Shown: piece by piece, positions 1-11,108 of the stretch | How positions within the stretch are numbered: position 1 is the stretch's first letter | Layout: each line of letters starts with the position of its first letter | DNA from: Cercis canadensis | Taxonomy: Eukaryota > Streptophyta > Magnoliopsida > Fabales > Fabaceae | Length of the DNA stretch: 64,000 bases | Assembly (NCBI GenBank): GCA_003255065.1 | Contig: QAOA01000512.1 | Coordinates: forward strand, 76,380 to 140,379 | Direction: 5' to 3' | The notes under the pieces: generated by a model | Database searches by the model: none | What the model saw: only the letters and a program-made list of their open reading frames with translations | Told to the model about the DNA's origin: nothing | Translations under genes and position numbers: made by a program

Positions 1-917
1 TTACCAGTTCCAAGAATTTATTAACTTCCCTGCTATTTTTCTTGAAGCGTTGTATTAATCCCTGACAAGAAAATAGATGAATAACTTGGTGACTAAATAA
101 TAAATTAATTAATTAAAGAAAATTATTTATACCTACCAAACCATTCAAGAGCAAAAGCTTAAGCTATTAATTAGGTGAAGACCTAATAATAATTTTACAT
201 GTGACAGGAAAACTTCATATATACCTGAAAATCACACACCCTTAGCCAAGGCACATAATCTACTGCATTAACAGATCCAACCAAGCTCAGTGCCTCATGA
301 ACAAGCCCCTTCAAATCAAATCTATCATCCGTTTTATGGCCAAATATCATCTTAAACATTATATCCTCAACAGAATCTGCCACCGTCTCGCTAATATCCA
401 GAACCTCACGCGCCGCCGCTGCTTTCTCAAGCGACTTCACCAATAGTCTCAGCTCCTCCCTCCTCTGTGGAGCAAACAACTCAACTTTTGATGCACTTAG
501 AAGTTGTATAGTACACAATTTCCTCATGCTGCGCCAGTATGCACCATACTCAGAGAACGTCATGCCCTTGGAGCCATACGCAATGTAATGTGTTGCTTGA
601 GTTTTTGGGCGGCTAGCGAAAGCGGTGTCGTGGGTCTTGAGGAATAGCTCAGCAGCTTCAGGGGAAGAGACTACAATGGTTGGGACCTGTCCTAGCCACA
701 AGGACATGATGGGTCCATATGTTTTGGCCAGAGATTGAAGGGTGCGGTGTGGGAGCGTGCCCAACATGTGGAGGTTGCCGATGACTGGAAATGCTGGTGG
801 ACCTGGTGGTAGTTTCCGATCATATCTGTTTCTCTTTGGATTCAATAATGCAGCAGAGAGAATAAATATGAAGGTAAGGAAGAGGAACAGAGGAATGGCT
901 AATGTTGAAGGTAACAT
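1..917 (-). CDS. Cytochrome P450, CYP71 clan (CYP736A-like), 5' part only
   Basis: Haem-thiolate monooxygenase anchored in the ER membrane; the substrate cannot be predicted. Exon 1 is 917-225. It encodes a hydrophobic N-terminal anchor (residues ~5-25), the proline-rich hinge PPGPPAFPVIGNLH, and the A/B/C-helix region including the family-typical WRSMRKLC (C-helix W-R). A GT donor at 224-223 and an AG acceptor at 63-62 give a 163-bp phase-0 intron. Exon 2 begins at 61 with GLIQRFKKNSREVNK and is cut by the window edge. The haem-binding Cys, K-helix ExxR and PERF motifs would lie outside the window, so function cannot be judged. Overall motif style resembles CYP736A/CYP71 members. The ATG at 917 is the first after a TATA box ~50 bp upstream. 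No frame breaks are visible in this part. Confidence 0.93.
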
Positions 918-966
918 GTTTGATGATTTGCCTCACACAAAATCAGAAGGTTCAGCTTCAGGGGTA

Positions 967-973
967 TTTTATA
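967..973 (-). promoter_or_regulatory. TATA box of the P450 gene
   Basis: TATAAAA on the minus strand, about 50 bp upstream of the P450 start codon, in the context CACTATAAAATACCC. The spacing implies a short 5' leader. Position and sequence only; no experimental support. Confidence 0.6.
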
Positions 974-2264
974 GTGCTGGCTGGGATTACTAAACTAGGT
1001 TGTGGAGGTAACATGTGCGGACTATTTTGTTTTTTTATTTTTACAAATAAATTAGTTTAAAACTGGATGAAAATGTTAACATGACACCAAAAATTAATAT
1101 TATAGTTATAATCATTCTCTTAAACACATGTGCCGTCATCCAAGTCAACAAATGAATTAATATCTCACTAATTTGAGTTTGAAACGTTTCACATTTGTTA
1201 ATAAATCAAAAAACAAATCATGTTTTTTGGTTTTAGCGTAAACAAAGATAATGTATTGGATTGGAGTGATTCAGAAGATTGATGCTCCAAATTGATGTAT
1301 CTCGAAAAATCGAGCTATACAATTAGATTTCAAAATAATTAGAATTTGAGTTTAATTGTATAAAACAAATCACTATTTATAGTTATTATTAATTTGATAT
1401 TTTTTTTTTGGTATTACTCTGTTTATATATTTTATAAAAAATTATTTATTTTAACTCATATTAAATAATTTTTTTTTTTCAAAATTTTTACGATGACATC
1501 AATTTTAACATCTTCAGCCTTTCCAAAATCCTCTCAATAATGTGTACTGAAATATTACCGCCTTTTAAACAGGAGATAGCTTAACATACCCTTTTATTTT
1601 TATGTTAAGCATGGTAAGAGAATATTAGATGATAGAATATGAAAAAAGTAATCATTATGAATATTAGGATAGAGGACATGAGCCATGTCCTTAATCACGC
1701 GCATGAAAATCCAACATGTCATACACCTTAATGCATACAAAAAAGATACCTATGTCAAAAGAAAAAAAAAAAAAANAAAAAAAAAAAAAAAAAAACAAAG
1801 ATACCTAAGTAAAAGGGGTGTCATGCTAAAGCCGAATAAAGGATTAATTGTAATTTTTGTTTTTTCTTTTATTTTAATAAAGTGAATAATTTGATTATTT
1901 GTTTAAAAATAAACTATTTAATCTTTTTATTTTGATAAAAATTACAATTTTAGTCTTTTCATCTCTCAAACGTTAAAAAATAAACAAAAATGCTGAAGTA
2001 GCAATAAAAACTTATTATTTTAATTTGATTTAGCCTAAAATATTAAAACTAACCTTAAAAAAAAAACTCTTATTTTCTCAATTCACATGTCTATATCAAA
2101 GTTTAAAGACATTGAAACCAAAATCTCACTGTTCAAAGTCAATATTTACATTTTTCAAATCTTCTCGCAAAATTTTAGTTTGATCCGATGATAAATGATT
2201 TTTTATCTTCGATTTGATGAAAACTATCAGAAAAATATCAAAAGATAGGCTCCCAACCACAGTA
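974..2264. other. AT-rich intergenic DNA, no gene seen
   Basis: Promoter side of the P450 and then anonymous AT-rich sequence. It contains a long A-run (about 1761-1795) with a single N at 1776, which is probably an unresolved homopolymer length. The 66-aa reading frame across this A-run has no gene character. Confidence 0.6.
1683..1746 (+). repeat. Diverged direct repeat, copy 1
   Basis: About 65 bp beginning with the CCATGTCCTTAATCAC-type sequence. It is repeated with mismatches and small indels at 3479-3549 in the same orientation, 1.8 kb away. The pair may mark an old local duplication or two copies of an unclassified dispersed repeat. Confidence 0.65.
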
Positions 2265-2393
2265 ATGGATCAAAGACTGCTAGATGCAGCAAGGCTGGGA
2301 CATGTTGATGAACTACAGTAAATTCTGAATGAGGATCCTCTAATTATAGAGGAAGTCTCTATAGCCCCTTTTGCTTAAACCCCACTCCATGTT
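2265..2393 (+). pseudogene. Ankyrin-repeat protein N-terminal relic
   Basis: From the ATG at 2265 the frame reads MDQRLLDAARLGHVDELQ, stop, ILNEDPLIIEEVSIAPFA, stop, TPLHV. This is the start of a plant ankyrin-repeat protein of the BDA1/ACD6-like type, where an intact gene would run from LxxAAxxGxVxxL through to the TPLHxAA ankyrin signature. Two in-frame TAA codons (about 2319 and 2376) and loss of homology after TPLHV show it is dead. No further ankyrin units were found nearby. Confidence 0.7.
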
Positions 2394-3478
2394 AATGTAT
2401 AATTAGATGGATTCACCAAAAACAAATGTATACACTTAGATGGCTTTTCTCTTTTTGCCAATTACTGCAGAATGATATCATTATGCTGCAACTTCCCCAT
2501 TAACCTTGACGAATCAAATACAAAAAACCAATACATGATGTCATTAAATTTCCACGCACCGCCAAATATAATGTGCATTGAAGACTTGCTGTTTGTGGCA
2601 TAGGAAAAAGAAATGGTAAGGTAGGACCATATTTGGAAAGACGAGAGCTTTCCAAACACATACAGAAGAGTCTTTTCTGATACATTTTGGTTTTGGTTAA
2701 ACAGTAAAAATGATATAAGTAGTGGTTCAATAATGGAGCTAAACTTGCCTGGCATGGTGGGCTAGTGAAGCAGCAGCCTGTGAACCTTCCACTGTTGGGA
2801 GCGGCAAGTTTGCGCTGTTCTGTGAAGCCAGCCTCACGCGGTTCTCTGCACTCTAGGGGCCACGAAGCATGAGCCTTCGCCCAAGCCACATGACCCAACT
2901 CTCAACTTGGAATGGGCAAGCCAGCATGGCGCAGCCACTAGTCCAACCAAGCAAGCCAAAGCTTTGTTCCACCACTTCGATGCCCCCACTTGGTTTACAA
3001 GCCAGTGCTACTTGACTCGGCGAGCAAGCCACTTTGATGCCCCCAATTGGGACTGACAGCACTGACCCAAGTCAGAACTTGGAGTTCTTCAATGACCACT
3101 TTGGTTGTATCTGATTAGGCTATAATCGGAACAATGCTTAGTGTTACGAACATATGTGAGAATCTTGCCCTTGAGGCAAAGATTTCAAGTTGAAAGACAA
3201 CATTTTCATTGGGTTGTAATCTTGTTGCGAAGACAAAGACATGGAAGTTTCATTTAAGGCCATCAAAATCATGGAGACCAAATAGACTATAGCTTTACTT
3301 CAATAATTGAATCCGAAGATAACATTAGGATGTGATATGTAGAGATGAAACTAACTAGCATCGTTAAAAATGGAAGAGTTGGTAAAAGAGGAGTGAAAAA
3401 TTACTATATGCTTTCTTAATTTCAGTGTGAGGTGTGACGTGAAGGCAACATCAAAGTCCAATAACAGGTAAAAAGCAA
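2394..3478. other. Intergenic; GC-richer unclassified patch
   Basis: About 2740-3090 is clearly GC-richer than its surroundings and repeats short phrases such as GATGCCCCCA(A/C)TTGG near 2980 and 3037. Overlapping minus-strand frames of 69-132 aa cover it but resemble no family I know. It could be a transposon interior or an old processed sequence. Nothing else is recognisable in the interval. Confidence 0.4.
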
Positions 3479-3549
3479 CATGGGGTCCTTAATCACGGGC
3501 ATGAAAATCCAACCATGTCACACACCCTTATCCCTTTGCATACAAAAAG
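3479..3549 (+). repeat. Diverged direct repeat, copy 2
   Basis: Partner of the repeat at 1683-1746 in the same orientation: TCCTTAATCACGGGCATG here against TCCTTAATCACGCGCATG there. It carries small insertions, including CCTTTG before the shared GCATACAAAAA end. Confidence 0.65.
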
Positions 3550-3857
3550 TTAACTAAATAAAAGAAATTCAAAAGTGTTTTCATTGTACTATTGATGATA
3601 AGCAATCGTTCTTGCAGAGATGCTTCTTGTGATCCCTTTTCACAACAATTTATGGGCTCTATCATTTTTGCTTCTTGGATATGCCAAAACGGCTATCATA
3701 AGGGAGCTTCAAAGGTCGCTTTCCATTTTATACAAGTACACCGGCAAATTTTGAGTTTAAATTAAAAAAAAAATTCAAACGGCACATTTTTTGGTTCACT
3801 AAAAGTTATATAACAAAAGATTATATATCTTTTTTCATAATCTCATATCATCATTAA

Positions 3858-4243
3858 GAATCTAAATATTATATTTTGATAATTTATTTACCTATAATTT
3901 CAAAACAATTAACTATAATATTATAATTTTTTTGTTTTTAAAAAAATATAAATGTCAGTAAATGGCTCCCACCGAACACACCCAATGACATGCGGCGCGC
4001 CCATTGAGAACATGTCACATGACATGTGATGTGTTCAGTGGGCTTTACCACATGTATGTTCAGCAAACTTTGCAAAAAAGGAAATATGACTTTGCAAGTA
4101 AACACAACACATGGTATGTGGCATATCTAGTGAGCCCTACCTACTGATATTTATTTTTTAAAATAAAAAATTATAATATTAAAGTAAATAGTTTTGAAAT
4201 TACAATAATTAAGTAAATAAATTATCAAAATACAATATTCAAG
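3858..4243. repeat. Foldback element with ~115-bp imperfect arms
   Basis: The left arm (about 3858-3976) is the imperfect reverse complement of the right arm (about 4122-4243). Shared blocks include TATTTTGATAATTTATTTAC and TAATATTATAATTTTT. The central part also contains a shorter palindrome around ACATGTCACATGACATGTGATGTG. Arms, size and AT-richness fit a non-autonomous DNA transposon. I could not define exact termini or a target duplication. Confidence 0.65.
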
Positions 4244-4292
4244 TCAAATAACTCATGGTCAATTCTTAGAAACTAAAATAGAATTATATAAA

Positions 4293-4548
4293 GGGAGCCA
4301 TTATTTTCACACCTTAGTTTGTTAATGTCATATCATTTTTAATGTTTAAATATGATATAGACTAAATTACCCTCATTCAAGAATGAATTTTTTTTTAAAT
4401 TTCACTATTCACAATTAGAAAGAATATTATGATTTGTCAAATTTTAAAAACTTTCCATTTTTGAATAAAGGTAATTTTGTCTATATCATATCTAGACATT
4501 AAAAATGATGTGGTATTAGCAAATTAGAGTATGAAAATAATAACACCC
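4293..4548. mobile_element. MULE-type MITE, 256 bp, 9-bp target duplication
   Basis: Terminal inverted repeats of about 95 bp: the left end starts GGGAGCCATTATTTTCACAC and the right end, reverse-complemented, starts GGGTGTTATTATTTTCATAC. The element is flanked on both sides by the identical 9-mer TTATATAAA (4284-4292 and 4549-4557). Long TIRs with a 9-bp duplication are typical of Mutator-like elements. No coding capacity. Confidence 0.85.
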
Positions 4549-4557
4549 TTATATAAA

Positions 4558-5117
4558 CTCAAACTCTATCAATTATATTATGTCATTAATTTACGTATAG
4601 TTTTCTAGTAGTACCAAAAAAAAAAAATGCATTCACTTTACTTGTAGAACAGCAATAGATTTCAATGTATTGATTTACTTCTGCATAAAAACATATCTAG
4701 GCTAAGTGAAAATTGAGGGCAATCTTAAAAGAGTGTCTTCATAGTTCAAATTAATTATGAATAGTGAGGCCACGAGCAATAAATCTACAAATTGAAAAGA
4801 GTGCTTAAAGAGTCTCTTGTGTATTTTGCATATTGCAAACTTAAGTACTAGAAAGGCAATGTATCAAAGCTTGAAATCCTCAGCGATTACAAATTCTTCT
4901 CAGTTCATCGATGTATCCTTAAACTAATTTTGCGTCAAATTATTAGCTATTTGGATTTTTTTTTTTCCCCCAATTAAAATACATAACAATTTGGCACAGT
5001 GGGTTGCTAAGAAGCCACCCTTTCATTTTGCAAGATTCTAATAACGCATGAATGCTTCAAAGCCATTCAACTTACCATGCACATAACATGTACAAAGTGA
5101 TTTTAACAAGCTTCTAT
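4558..5117. other. Intergenic, nothing recognised
   Basis: AT-rich spacer downstream of the RING gene (its 3' side). I see no ORF, repeat or RNA gene that can be supported. Confidence 0.5.
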
Positions 5118-5241
5118 CTACCATCTACTTTGTGCGATGTTAAAGTTCAACTCACACTCTTCATAAACTCTTTCCATCTCATTTAAATTTCCAGCATTAT
5201 TAAACAGATAATTGCACTTAACCAGGAGAAGATTTGAAACT

Positions 5242-6204
5242 TCAGTAATCGAAGGGCCATCCACTATAATCCCTCCCATTGTTGTGGTCATGAGTAGTTG
5301 ATGAGCTGCTTCCTCCAGTCTCAGCATAATGATTAGTGTTTGAACTAGAAGAACGAAATGGCCATAGAAACGATAGTGGATTTCTCCTTCCATGGTTCTG
5401 GTGGCTATTCTCCCTGCCCCTAGAGCTATCATTGTCACTGCTGCTGTTATCATTCCTTGCTCCCCAACTTCGACTGCCACGAGAACTACTAGCTCCTTGA
5501 GGTGGTAGCTCAACACGGCAAACTGGACATGAGTTATGCTGGACCAACCAAGGAACAATACAGTCAGAGTGATATATATGGTTACATGGCATCTGCCTAG
5601 CCTCAGAGCCGAGTTCAAATTTATCTTGACAGACAGGACAGTGTGAATCAGAGCGAAGATGTGTGTGTGTGATCCTAATAGTAGGCATTGCATCAATTGA
5701 AGTACGCGAGGCCGGAGGTGGACCACGCCGATCATTCAGGGTGAGCTGTTCAATAAGTTCTTCCAGTCCAGGGCCCATAACGTAGTCACCATAACGCCTA
5801 GCACCACCTCCCGGACTACCATTAGTCACAGTGAATCCAGGAACTTGACCATGAAATATCAAGTAAGGACCAGAACTAAAAACACCCCAATGCTGTTCAG
5901 GAACTGGGGCAGAACCAGACCTCCCTCTAACATCAAAGTTAGAGTGTCGTCCAGCCATTCTCTGCCTCATGAAACTATCAACAGCATCCATAATACCAAA
6001 TCTCGGTTCAGAACCCCTCCGCTGCATGACAGCATGTATAGCATCAAAAATATCAGGTGTTTGTTGAAACTCTGTTGCAGAGCCTCGCATCTCATTAAGT
6101 TCTTGCACAAAGCCTCCATGACAGTAAGGGCAAGTGACATCTCTCCCTTCGATCCAGATTGGCTGCCTGCAATCATAACACCAGTGTGTTTCTCCACTTG
6201 ACAT
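5242..6204 (-). CDS. RING-H2 E3 ubiquitin ligase (RHC1A/RDUF-like)
   Basis: Probable E3 ligase that transfers ubiquitin from an E2 to target proteins. The single uninterrupted coding exon gives 320 aa. It has an N-terminal zinc ribbon (CYDC...CPYC, Cys at 9, 12, 25, 28) and a RING-H2 finger at ~189-229 (CPVC ... CNHIYHSDC ... CPVC, all eight ligands present, pattern C3H2C3). The C-terminal tail is Ser/Asn-rich and ends DYSGWPFDY. The zinc-ribbon plus RING-H2 layout and the tail match the Arabidopsis RHC1A / RDUF group, in which some members act in stress and ABA responses. I chose the ATG at 6204 (MSSGETHWC). The longer frame to 6243 starts at GTG and lies in the leader. A TTTGGTGCAG acceptor at 6251 indicates an intron just upstream. 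Confidence 0.93.
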   Translation of the reverse strand: MSSGETHWCYDCRQPIWIEGRDVTCPYCHGGFVQELNEMRGSATEFQQTPDIFDAIHAVMQRRGSEPRFGIMDAVDSFMRQRMAGRHSNFDVRGRSGSAPVPEQHWGVFSSGPYLIFHGQVPGFTVTNGSPGGGARRYGDYVMGPGLEELIEQLTLNDRRGPPPASRTSIDAMPTIRITHTHLRSDSHCPVCQDKFELGSEARQMPCNHIYHSDCIVPWLVQHNSCPVCRVELPPQGASSSRGSRSWGARNDNSSSDNDSSRGRENSHQNHGRRNPLSFLWPFRSSSSNTNHYAETGGSSSSTTHDHNNGRDYSGWPFDY

Positions 6205-6250
6205 CTTTTCTCTTTCACTAGACTTCCGAATTAAAAAATCCACTTACTTT

Positions 6251-7640
6251 CTGCACCAAATATTAGCGCTTCAGAAATAATAGCAGCCAATACATCAAAA
6301 ACTGGGTTATAAAGCTGAAATCAATAAAAAGCGAATAAATGCTGAAGATTCAAGATGTCCATTGGCTGTGCTGGTGAACTCTTGGCATTGCACCAGATGC
6401 ACAATATACAATTTATATCCTTACAGGAGTAAAACGGAAGCCTAAGAGAAGTGCAGGTGAACTCAAGAAAATGGACCAAAATTCAATCTTGAAAACAATG
6501 CCAGATATCTCAATAATGATAATTTCTCAGCTTTATCAAATGCTTTTCCAGACAGAGAAGTTATAACACGTCAGATATCTCAATCAAGAAAATAAACTTA
6601 AGACTGTCTGTTTGTCAATTCAAAATTCAATCTTGAAAACAATGTTAGATATCTCAATAATGATAAATTCTCAGCTTTATCAAATGCTTTTCCAGAAAGA
6701 GAACTTATAACATGACTCCCTCCCGCAAGGAAAATGGTATTACCCAGAAGTGCAAAGAAAGGCTTAATTAGATTGCATTAAACTCTTAGGCAAATGACGA
6801 AAACATATTAGAAATTATAACTATATGGAAACTAACTGCCAAATAAGAAGAATATCGTACATGAAGCATCTAAAGGAACCATTTTAGAAATTATAACACT
6901 TGAACTTCCAACCAAGGGCAGGCATGTCTAGACACTATCAAGGTCAGTGGACATATCATCACTCATCAAGCACCAAAACAAACTAACAAACATAAGAGAA
7001 AGTAAACTCAGAGTCATTCAGAAAAATTGAATCAATCAATTAAATGAGAAGCTATACTTCAGTCTACAAGCACAACGATTGGTTACAAGGAAAAAAGATT
7101 TAAAAAATATATCTGTAATTCATCTACACAAAATCAATGAAAATCCTTAACTCCTCCTAAAAATACTAATTATTAAAAAAACATAGAGAGTAACAGAGAA
7201 AGCTCCAACCAGAAAAGTTGCATTTTTCATCAATTCAAGCCGATTATCAAGCAGAAAAAGCATAAGAAAACCCCAATTGAAAATTGAAACCGGGGGGAAA
7301 CCAAATACAAACCAAACCCATTCTCATCAAAGCACAAAATATTCCAATGGATTCAAGAACCGATTAAATTAATCAAAATCAATAAGAATTACGGTAAATT
7401 TATACTCATAGTATCGACCATAAAGAATCCAAACAGAAAAAGAAAAACAAGAAAATAACTGCAAATTCAGCGAAAGAAATGGGGAGAAAACGAAAGAAAA
7501 AACTACCAAGCAAGTCAGAGCATAGGTGCGTGAGATCCTAATCCCCAAATGAAGTGATAAAGGAAACAGAGAAAGTACAGAGAGAGAGAGAGAGAGAGAG
7601 AGAGACAGTATGTCTGCGTAGAAGACGACCTTTCTAAAGT
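6251..7640 (-). other. Predicted 5' leader and leader intron of the RING gene
   Basis: On the minus strand, TTTGGTGCAG at ~6260-6251 is a good acceptor and CTTG|GTAGTT at 7507/7506 a good donor. This implies a leader intron of ~1.26 kb and a CT-rich untranslated first exon around 7507-7620. Inside are two related stretches (about 6480-6560 and 6625-6700) sharing AATGATAA..TCTCAGCTTTATCAAATGC, an internal duplication. No coding potential. RNA-seq would settle the leader structure. Confidence 0.5.
7579..7605. repeat. (AG)n microsatellite in the RING-gene leader
   Basis: About 13 AG units; on the transcribed minus strand this is (CT)n, common in plant 5' leaders. Confidence 0.9.
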
Positions 7641-9111
7641 CGTTCCACTCAGTAAAACTAAAAAGCCTTTCGTGTTTTTTCACGAGTTCAGGATTATGCT
7701 CTTTTTTTTTGTTGTCCTTTTTTCTTATAAAAATGGAAAAAGGATATTCGAAAAATCCAAGGATTTCTTTCTTCAGTTATTGGTAATTTCCGAATGGAAA
7801 ACCCTATTTTTAGCTATATTTTCTAGATGTTACCTCTTTATTAGATTTTGCGGCACATGGAAACGAATTTTTTCGGTAAAAAGGACAAAAAGGAAATGAA
7901 ATTTAATTCCACACAAAATGGTGGGTCCCACCAAAATTGTGAGTGGGATGGATGCTACCCATGATGATGGGTCGTGTGGTGTGGTGTGGAAACAGTTCTT
8001 GTCTGCGTGGAAATAGCCTCCGCCAAAAATGGATGAAGTTTGCCTGTAAAGTGAGCAGCCGACAACGTCTCACATGTCCTATGCTACAATTGGATTTGTC
8101 CTCTCTCATTACTTCAGAAAAATTGAAAATAAAATAAATATATATATACACTTCTCTTTTAAAAGAATGAGAAATAGAGAAAACACTCACTCACCCAAAT
8201 AGTAAAATAATAAATTAAAGAAAATACCCAGACGGCCTTATCATAAATATTTATACTCTATCACCTAAATCAAAACCAAGTTTTTTTTTTTTTTTTGCCT
8301 TGGAAATTTAAAACCAAGTTCAAATTCTCAATCTTTGATATTCCCATAAAAATATAACTATTTTTATCTAATGAAAAAAATTACAATAAAATAACTAAAC
8401 TTGTATATACATTAATAAAACATTGAAAGTACTATTTTTTAAAATTAAATTATCCTTATCATAAATATAGTAATTATTGTAGATAGTCCAGAATTATAGT
8501 CAAAGTATGCAAATAAAAATTTGGTATATTTTTGTAATTATAAAATCGCTTCACTTTCTATTAGGATATGAATTTTTTTTCATTAAATATCAACTATAAA
8601 TCATGTTTAAATTAGGTTTTAAGAATATTGAAATCTATACCTGCACCTTTACTCACCTTGCTTTATGGCAATTGATCTAATCAAGAAAGGAGCAAAGAAA
8701 ATTAAATGTATATTTATTTTTTGCATTGAAGGCGCTTGAAAAAAACACATTCATTTATAAATAAAAATGTAAATGTACACCACTACATTTTTCCTTTGAG
8801 ATATTTTCATTTAGTTATAAAGCTGTAATCTAGGCATGATGATGTTCCTTTCTTTGGCATTAGCCTCTTCATTATTTACTTATTACATTGCCTTGTCAGT
8901 TTTCACCCTCCAAATGAAACCAAAACATAGAGTCAAGGTCAATTAACGTAAGAGACCAAGTCAGATTTGGCATGCTACAAATACTACAAAATAAGAATAC
9001 CAATCTCATAACCAACATAATTTTATAGGAAGCGTTTCGTAAGTTAGACGGTGATCTGAAATATATCATCAAAGGTCAAGTTTCTGAAAAATAGAGTTTT
9101 AGATTAATTAA
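7641..9111. other. Intergenic / promoter side of the RING gene
   Basis: AT-rich spacer. About 7920-8000 holds a GT-rich stretch with GGGTGGGAT-like runs. Small frames of 64-95 aa on both strands have no gene features. Long T- and A-tracts are present from about 8280. Confidence 0.5.
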
Positions 9112-9373
9112 TGAGTAAACTTATATTTGTGTCCCTAAATAATTTAAGATTTAACAAAATAGTCATTAAAAAATATTAATTACAAAATAGTCCTCAAAAG
9201 AATTGATATACGTAATAAAATAGTTTTTGAAATATTCAAAATTTAACAAATATTAGACTATTTTATTACACATAACAGTTATTTTGAGGATTATTTTGTA
9301 ATTAATATTCTTTTAAGGACTATTTTATTAAATATTGAATCTTTCAAGAACGTAAATGTAGGGCAAATTTACA
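9112..9373. repeat. Foldback (MITE-like) element
   Basis: The left arm from TGAGTAAACTTATATTTG and the right arm ending near GGGCAAATTTAC are imperfect reverse complements over ~110 bp, for example AATTACAAAATAGTCCTCAAAA against its complement at ~9277. The end motif recurs at 9692-9722 (TACTGTAAATTTGCCTAAATG ... TTTACTCA), so a larger composite element ending at 9722 is possible. A single N sits at 9377. Confidence 0.65.
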
Positions 9374-10766
9374 GTANAATAGAGTTTCTTGAATAAAACT
9401 TGGTTTGAAACAGAGTTTTAGTCAAGAAACTCTCTTTGAAACCGCGTTTCCTACTCCATCTTCGGTCCGCTTTTTCAAACCCATCCATTCAGCGTTTAAT
9501 CAATACCAAATCGCGTTTTTTTTATAGTAAAACGCAGTTCTACTTTTGCGTTTTCTGTTAAAAACGTGGTTTCCTTTAGCGTTTTATGATAAAAACGCTT
9601 CAGCGTTTTTTGTAAGAAAAATTAACCCATTTCGGTAAAATGTTTCAAAACTATCCTATATTCGTAATTATTTTATTAAACTGTATTATTACTGTAAATT
9701 TGCCTAAATGTAGATTTACTCAAATACAGAAGCACATTATTAGTGATATATACATACCTGACTACCCATCGGTTACCATTTGAAAAGGAAAAAATAATTT
9801 GGGATAATTGCTAAGAAGTATGTACAGAGAATTGTGAGAACTTCAAATCTATTGAATTGGAATTCTTCTTTCTTTATATTTGAATATACGTTTTAATTCA
9901 TTGGATAAATTATTTATGAGAAAATTATTATTCGGTTTTAAAAATTTAAAGAAAATACTATTTGGTTCTAAATAATATTTTTAAAAAAAATTTAAGAATC
10001 AAATAATAATTTTTTTTTTTCTAAATACGAAAGCATGAAATTTTTGACTCAGGGTTTTCTCATCCTTGTACCAAAAAATGAACTTAATATTTCCTACAAA
10101 ATACCAAAAACCCTTTAACACTATATCCCAAAATGTCATTTGATGGAGACTTCTGTACATATACATGACAGTAAAGTGTAATCAAGGTTTGAAGAGAGAA
10201 ATAAATGTCCCCATACAAATTCTAATGATTGAACACTTCCCAACTCTAAAGTTAAATTATGCAAATAATTTATAGAGAAGGAGCTATCTTATTACATAGC
10301 TCAAAAGAAAGAATCTGAAGTTTAGTCTACATATCTTGATGTTTACTAAGAATTAAATAACACTAACATACAAAAACACTTTGCTATAGTCAATGAAACA
10401 TATATTAGTCCTTCTTCCCAACTGTTTGAATTTAGGTATTTTTTTCATACATGATATAGTGACACAGGTTTGAATTCTTTCAAATTATCCAAACTATAAT
10501 ACTATAGATTATTCTTATTTTTTTAACCATTAAATAAATAAAGCTAGAATTTTTAATTGAGGGCATAAGAAAATGAGAATTTAAAACTAGGACCTCAAAC
10601 TTCTTTTGCTAAACTACTCATAATTTTTTTTACTTGCAAGTAAATAACGACTATATTAGCGATCGAGAAAATTTAAATTAAAAAAAAGAGTAAGGAGATC
10701 AACTTTATAACTAGGAGTACACTCCATTGAGCTGTAGCTCTTCCTCGTTCCTAGGACTACTCATGT
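9374..10766. other. Intergenic; GCGTTTT-rich patch
   Basis: About 9430-9610 repeats the phrases AAACGC/GCGTTTT many times (GCGTTTTTTTTATAG, TGCGTTTTCTG, AGCGTTTTATG, AGCGTTTTTTG), which looks like subterminal motif repetition of a decayed transposon. The rest is AT-rich with no supported gene. Confidence 0.4.
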
Positions 10767-11108
10767 TTATGTTGTATAAATATAAACGATCAGCATGATC
10801 TTTTTTTTCCCCTTCATATATCTTCCTAGATATTTGAAAATGTGAAAATGGAAACGAATCAATTGGCAAAATATAAAAGAGACATCAAAGACACTTCTAA
10901 AGCTCCCCTTCCCCCCAAAATTAGTCTTCACAAATTCCATAATTGGCGTGTACGCATAATAAGATGTCAGCACTGGTCTATTATTTGCAGAATTGTTACG
11001 CCTTTCTCCAAAAGTGCTCCCTCCATTAATGGTATTGAATGTAGATTGTTGGGGTTGAAGTTGGATGAACAAAGAGAAAAAAAAAAAAAAGAAAAAAAAA
11101 CTCTGCAT
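10767..11108 (-). other. Unclassified small ORF (113 aa)
   Basis: Minus-strand frame starting in a T-rich run, giving a Phe-rich start followed by SLFIQLQPQQSTFNTINGG and a Tyr/Asn-containing middle. A hydrophobic N-terminus could mimic a signal peptide but comes from a simple poly-T tract. I recognise no family. It could be a short secreted peptide exon or chance; I favour chance. Confidence 0.15.

Noticed and set aside
6205..6243. Extra 13-residue N-terminus for the RING protein
   Set aside because: The frame starts at GTG, lies just after a leader-intron acceptor, and the family starts at MSSGETHWC-like sequences.
7943..8190. Small overlapping ORFs on both strands
   Set aside because: Mirror frames in a GT-rich promoter-side stretch, without start context, splice sites or family resemblance.
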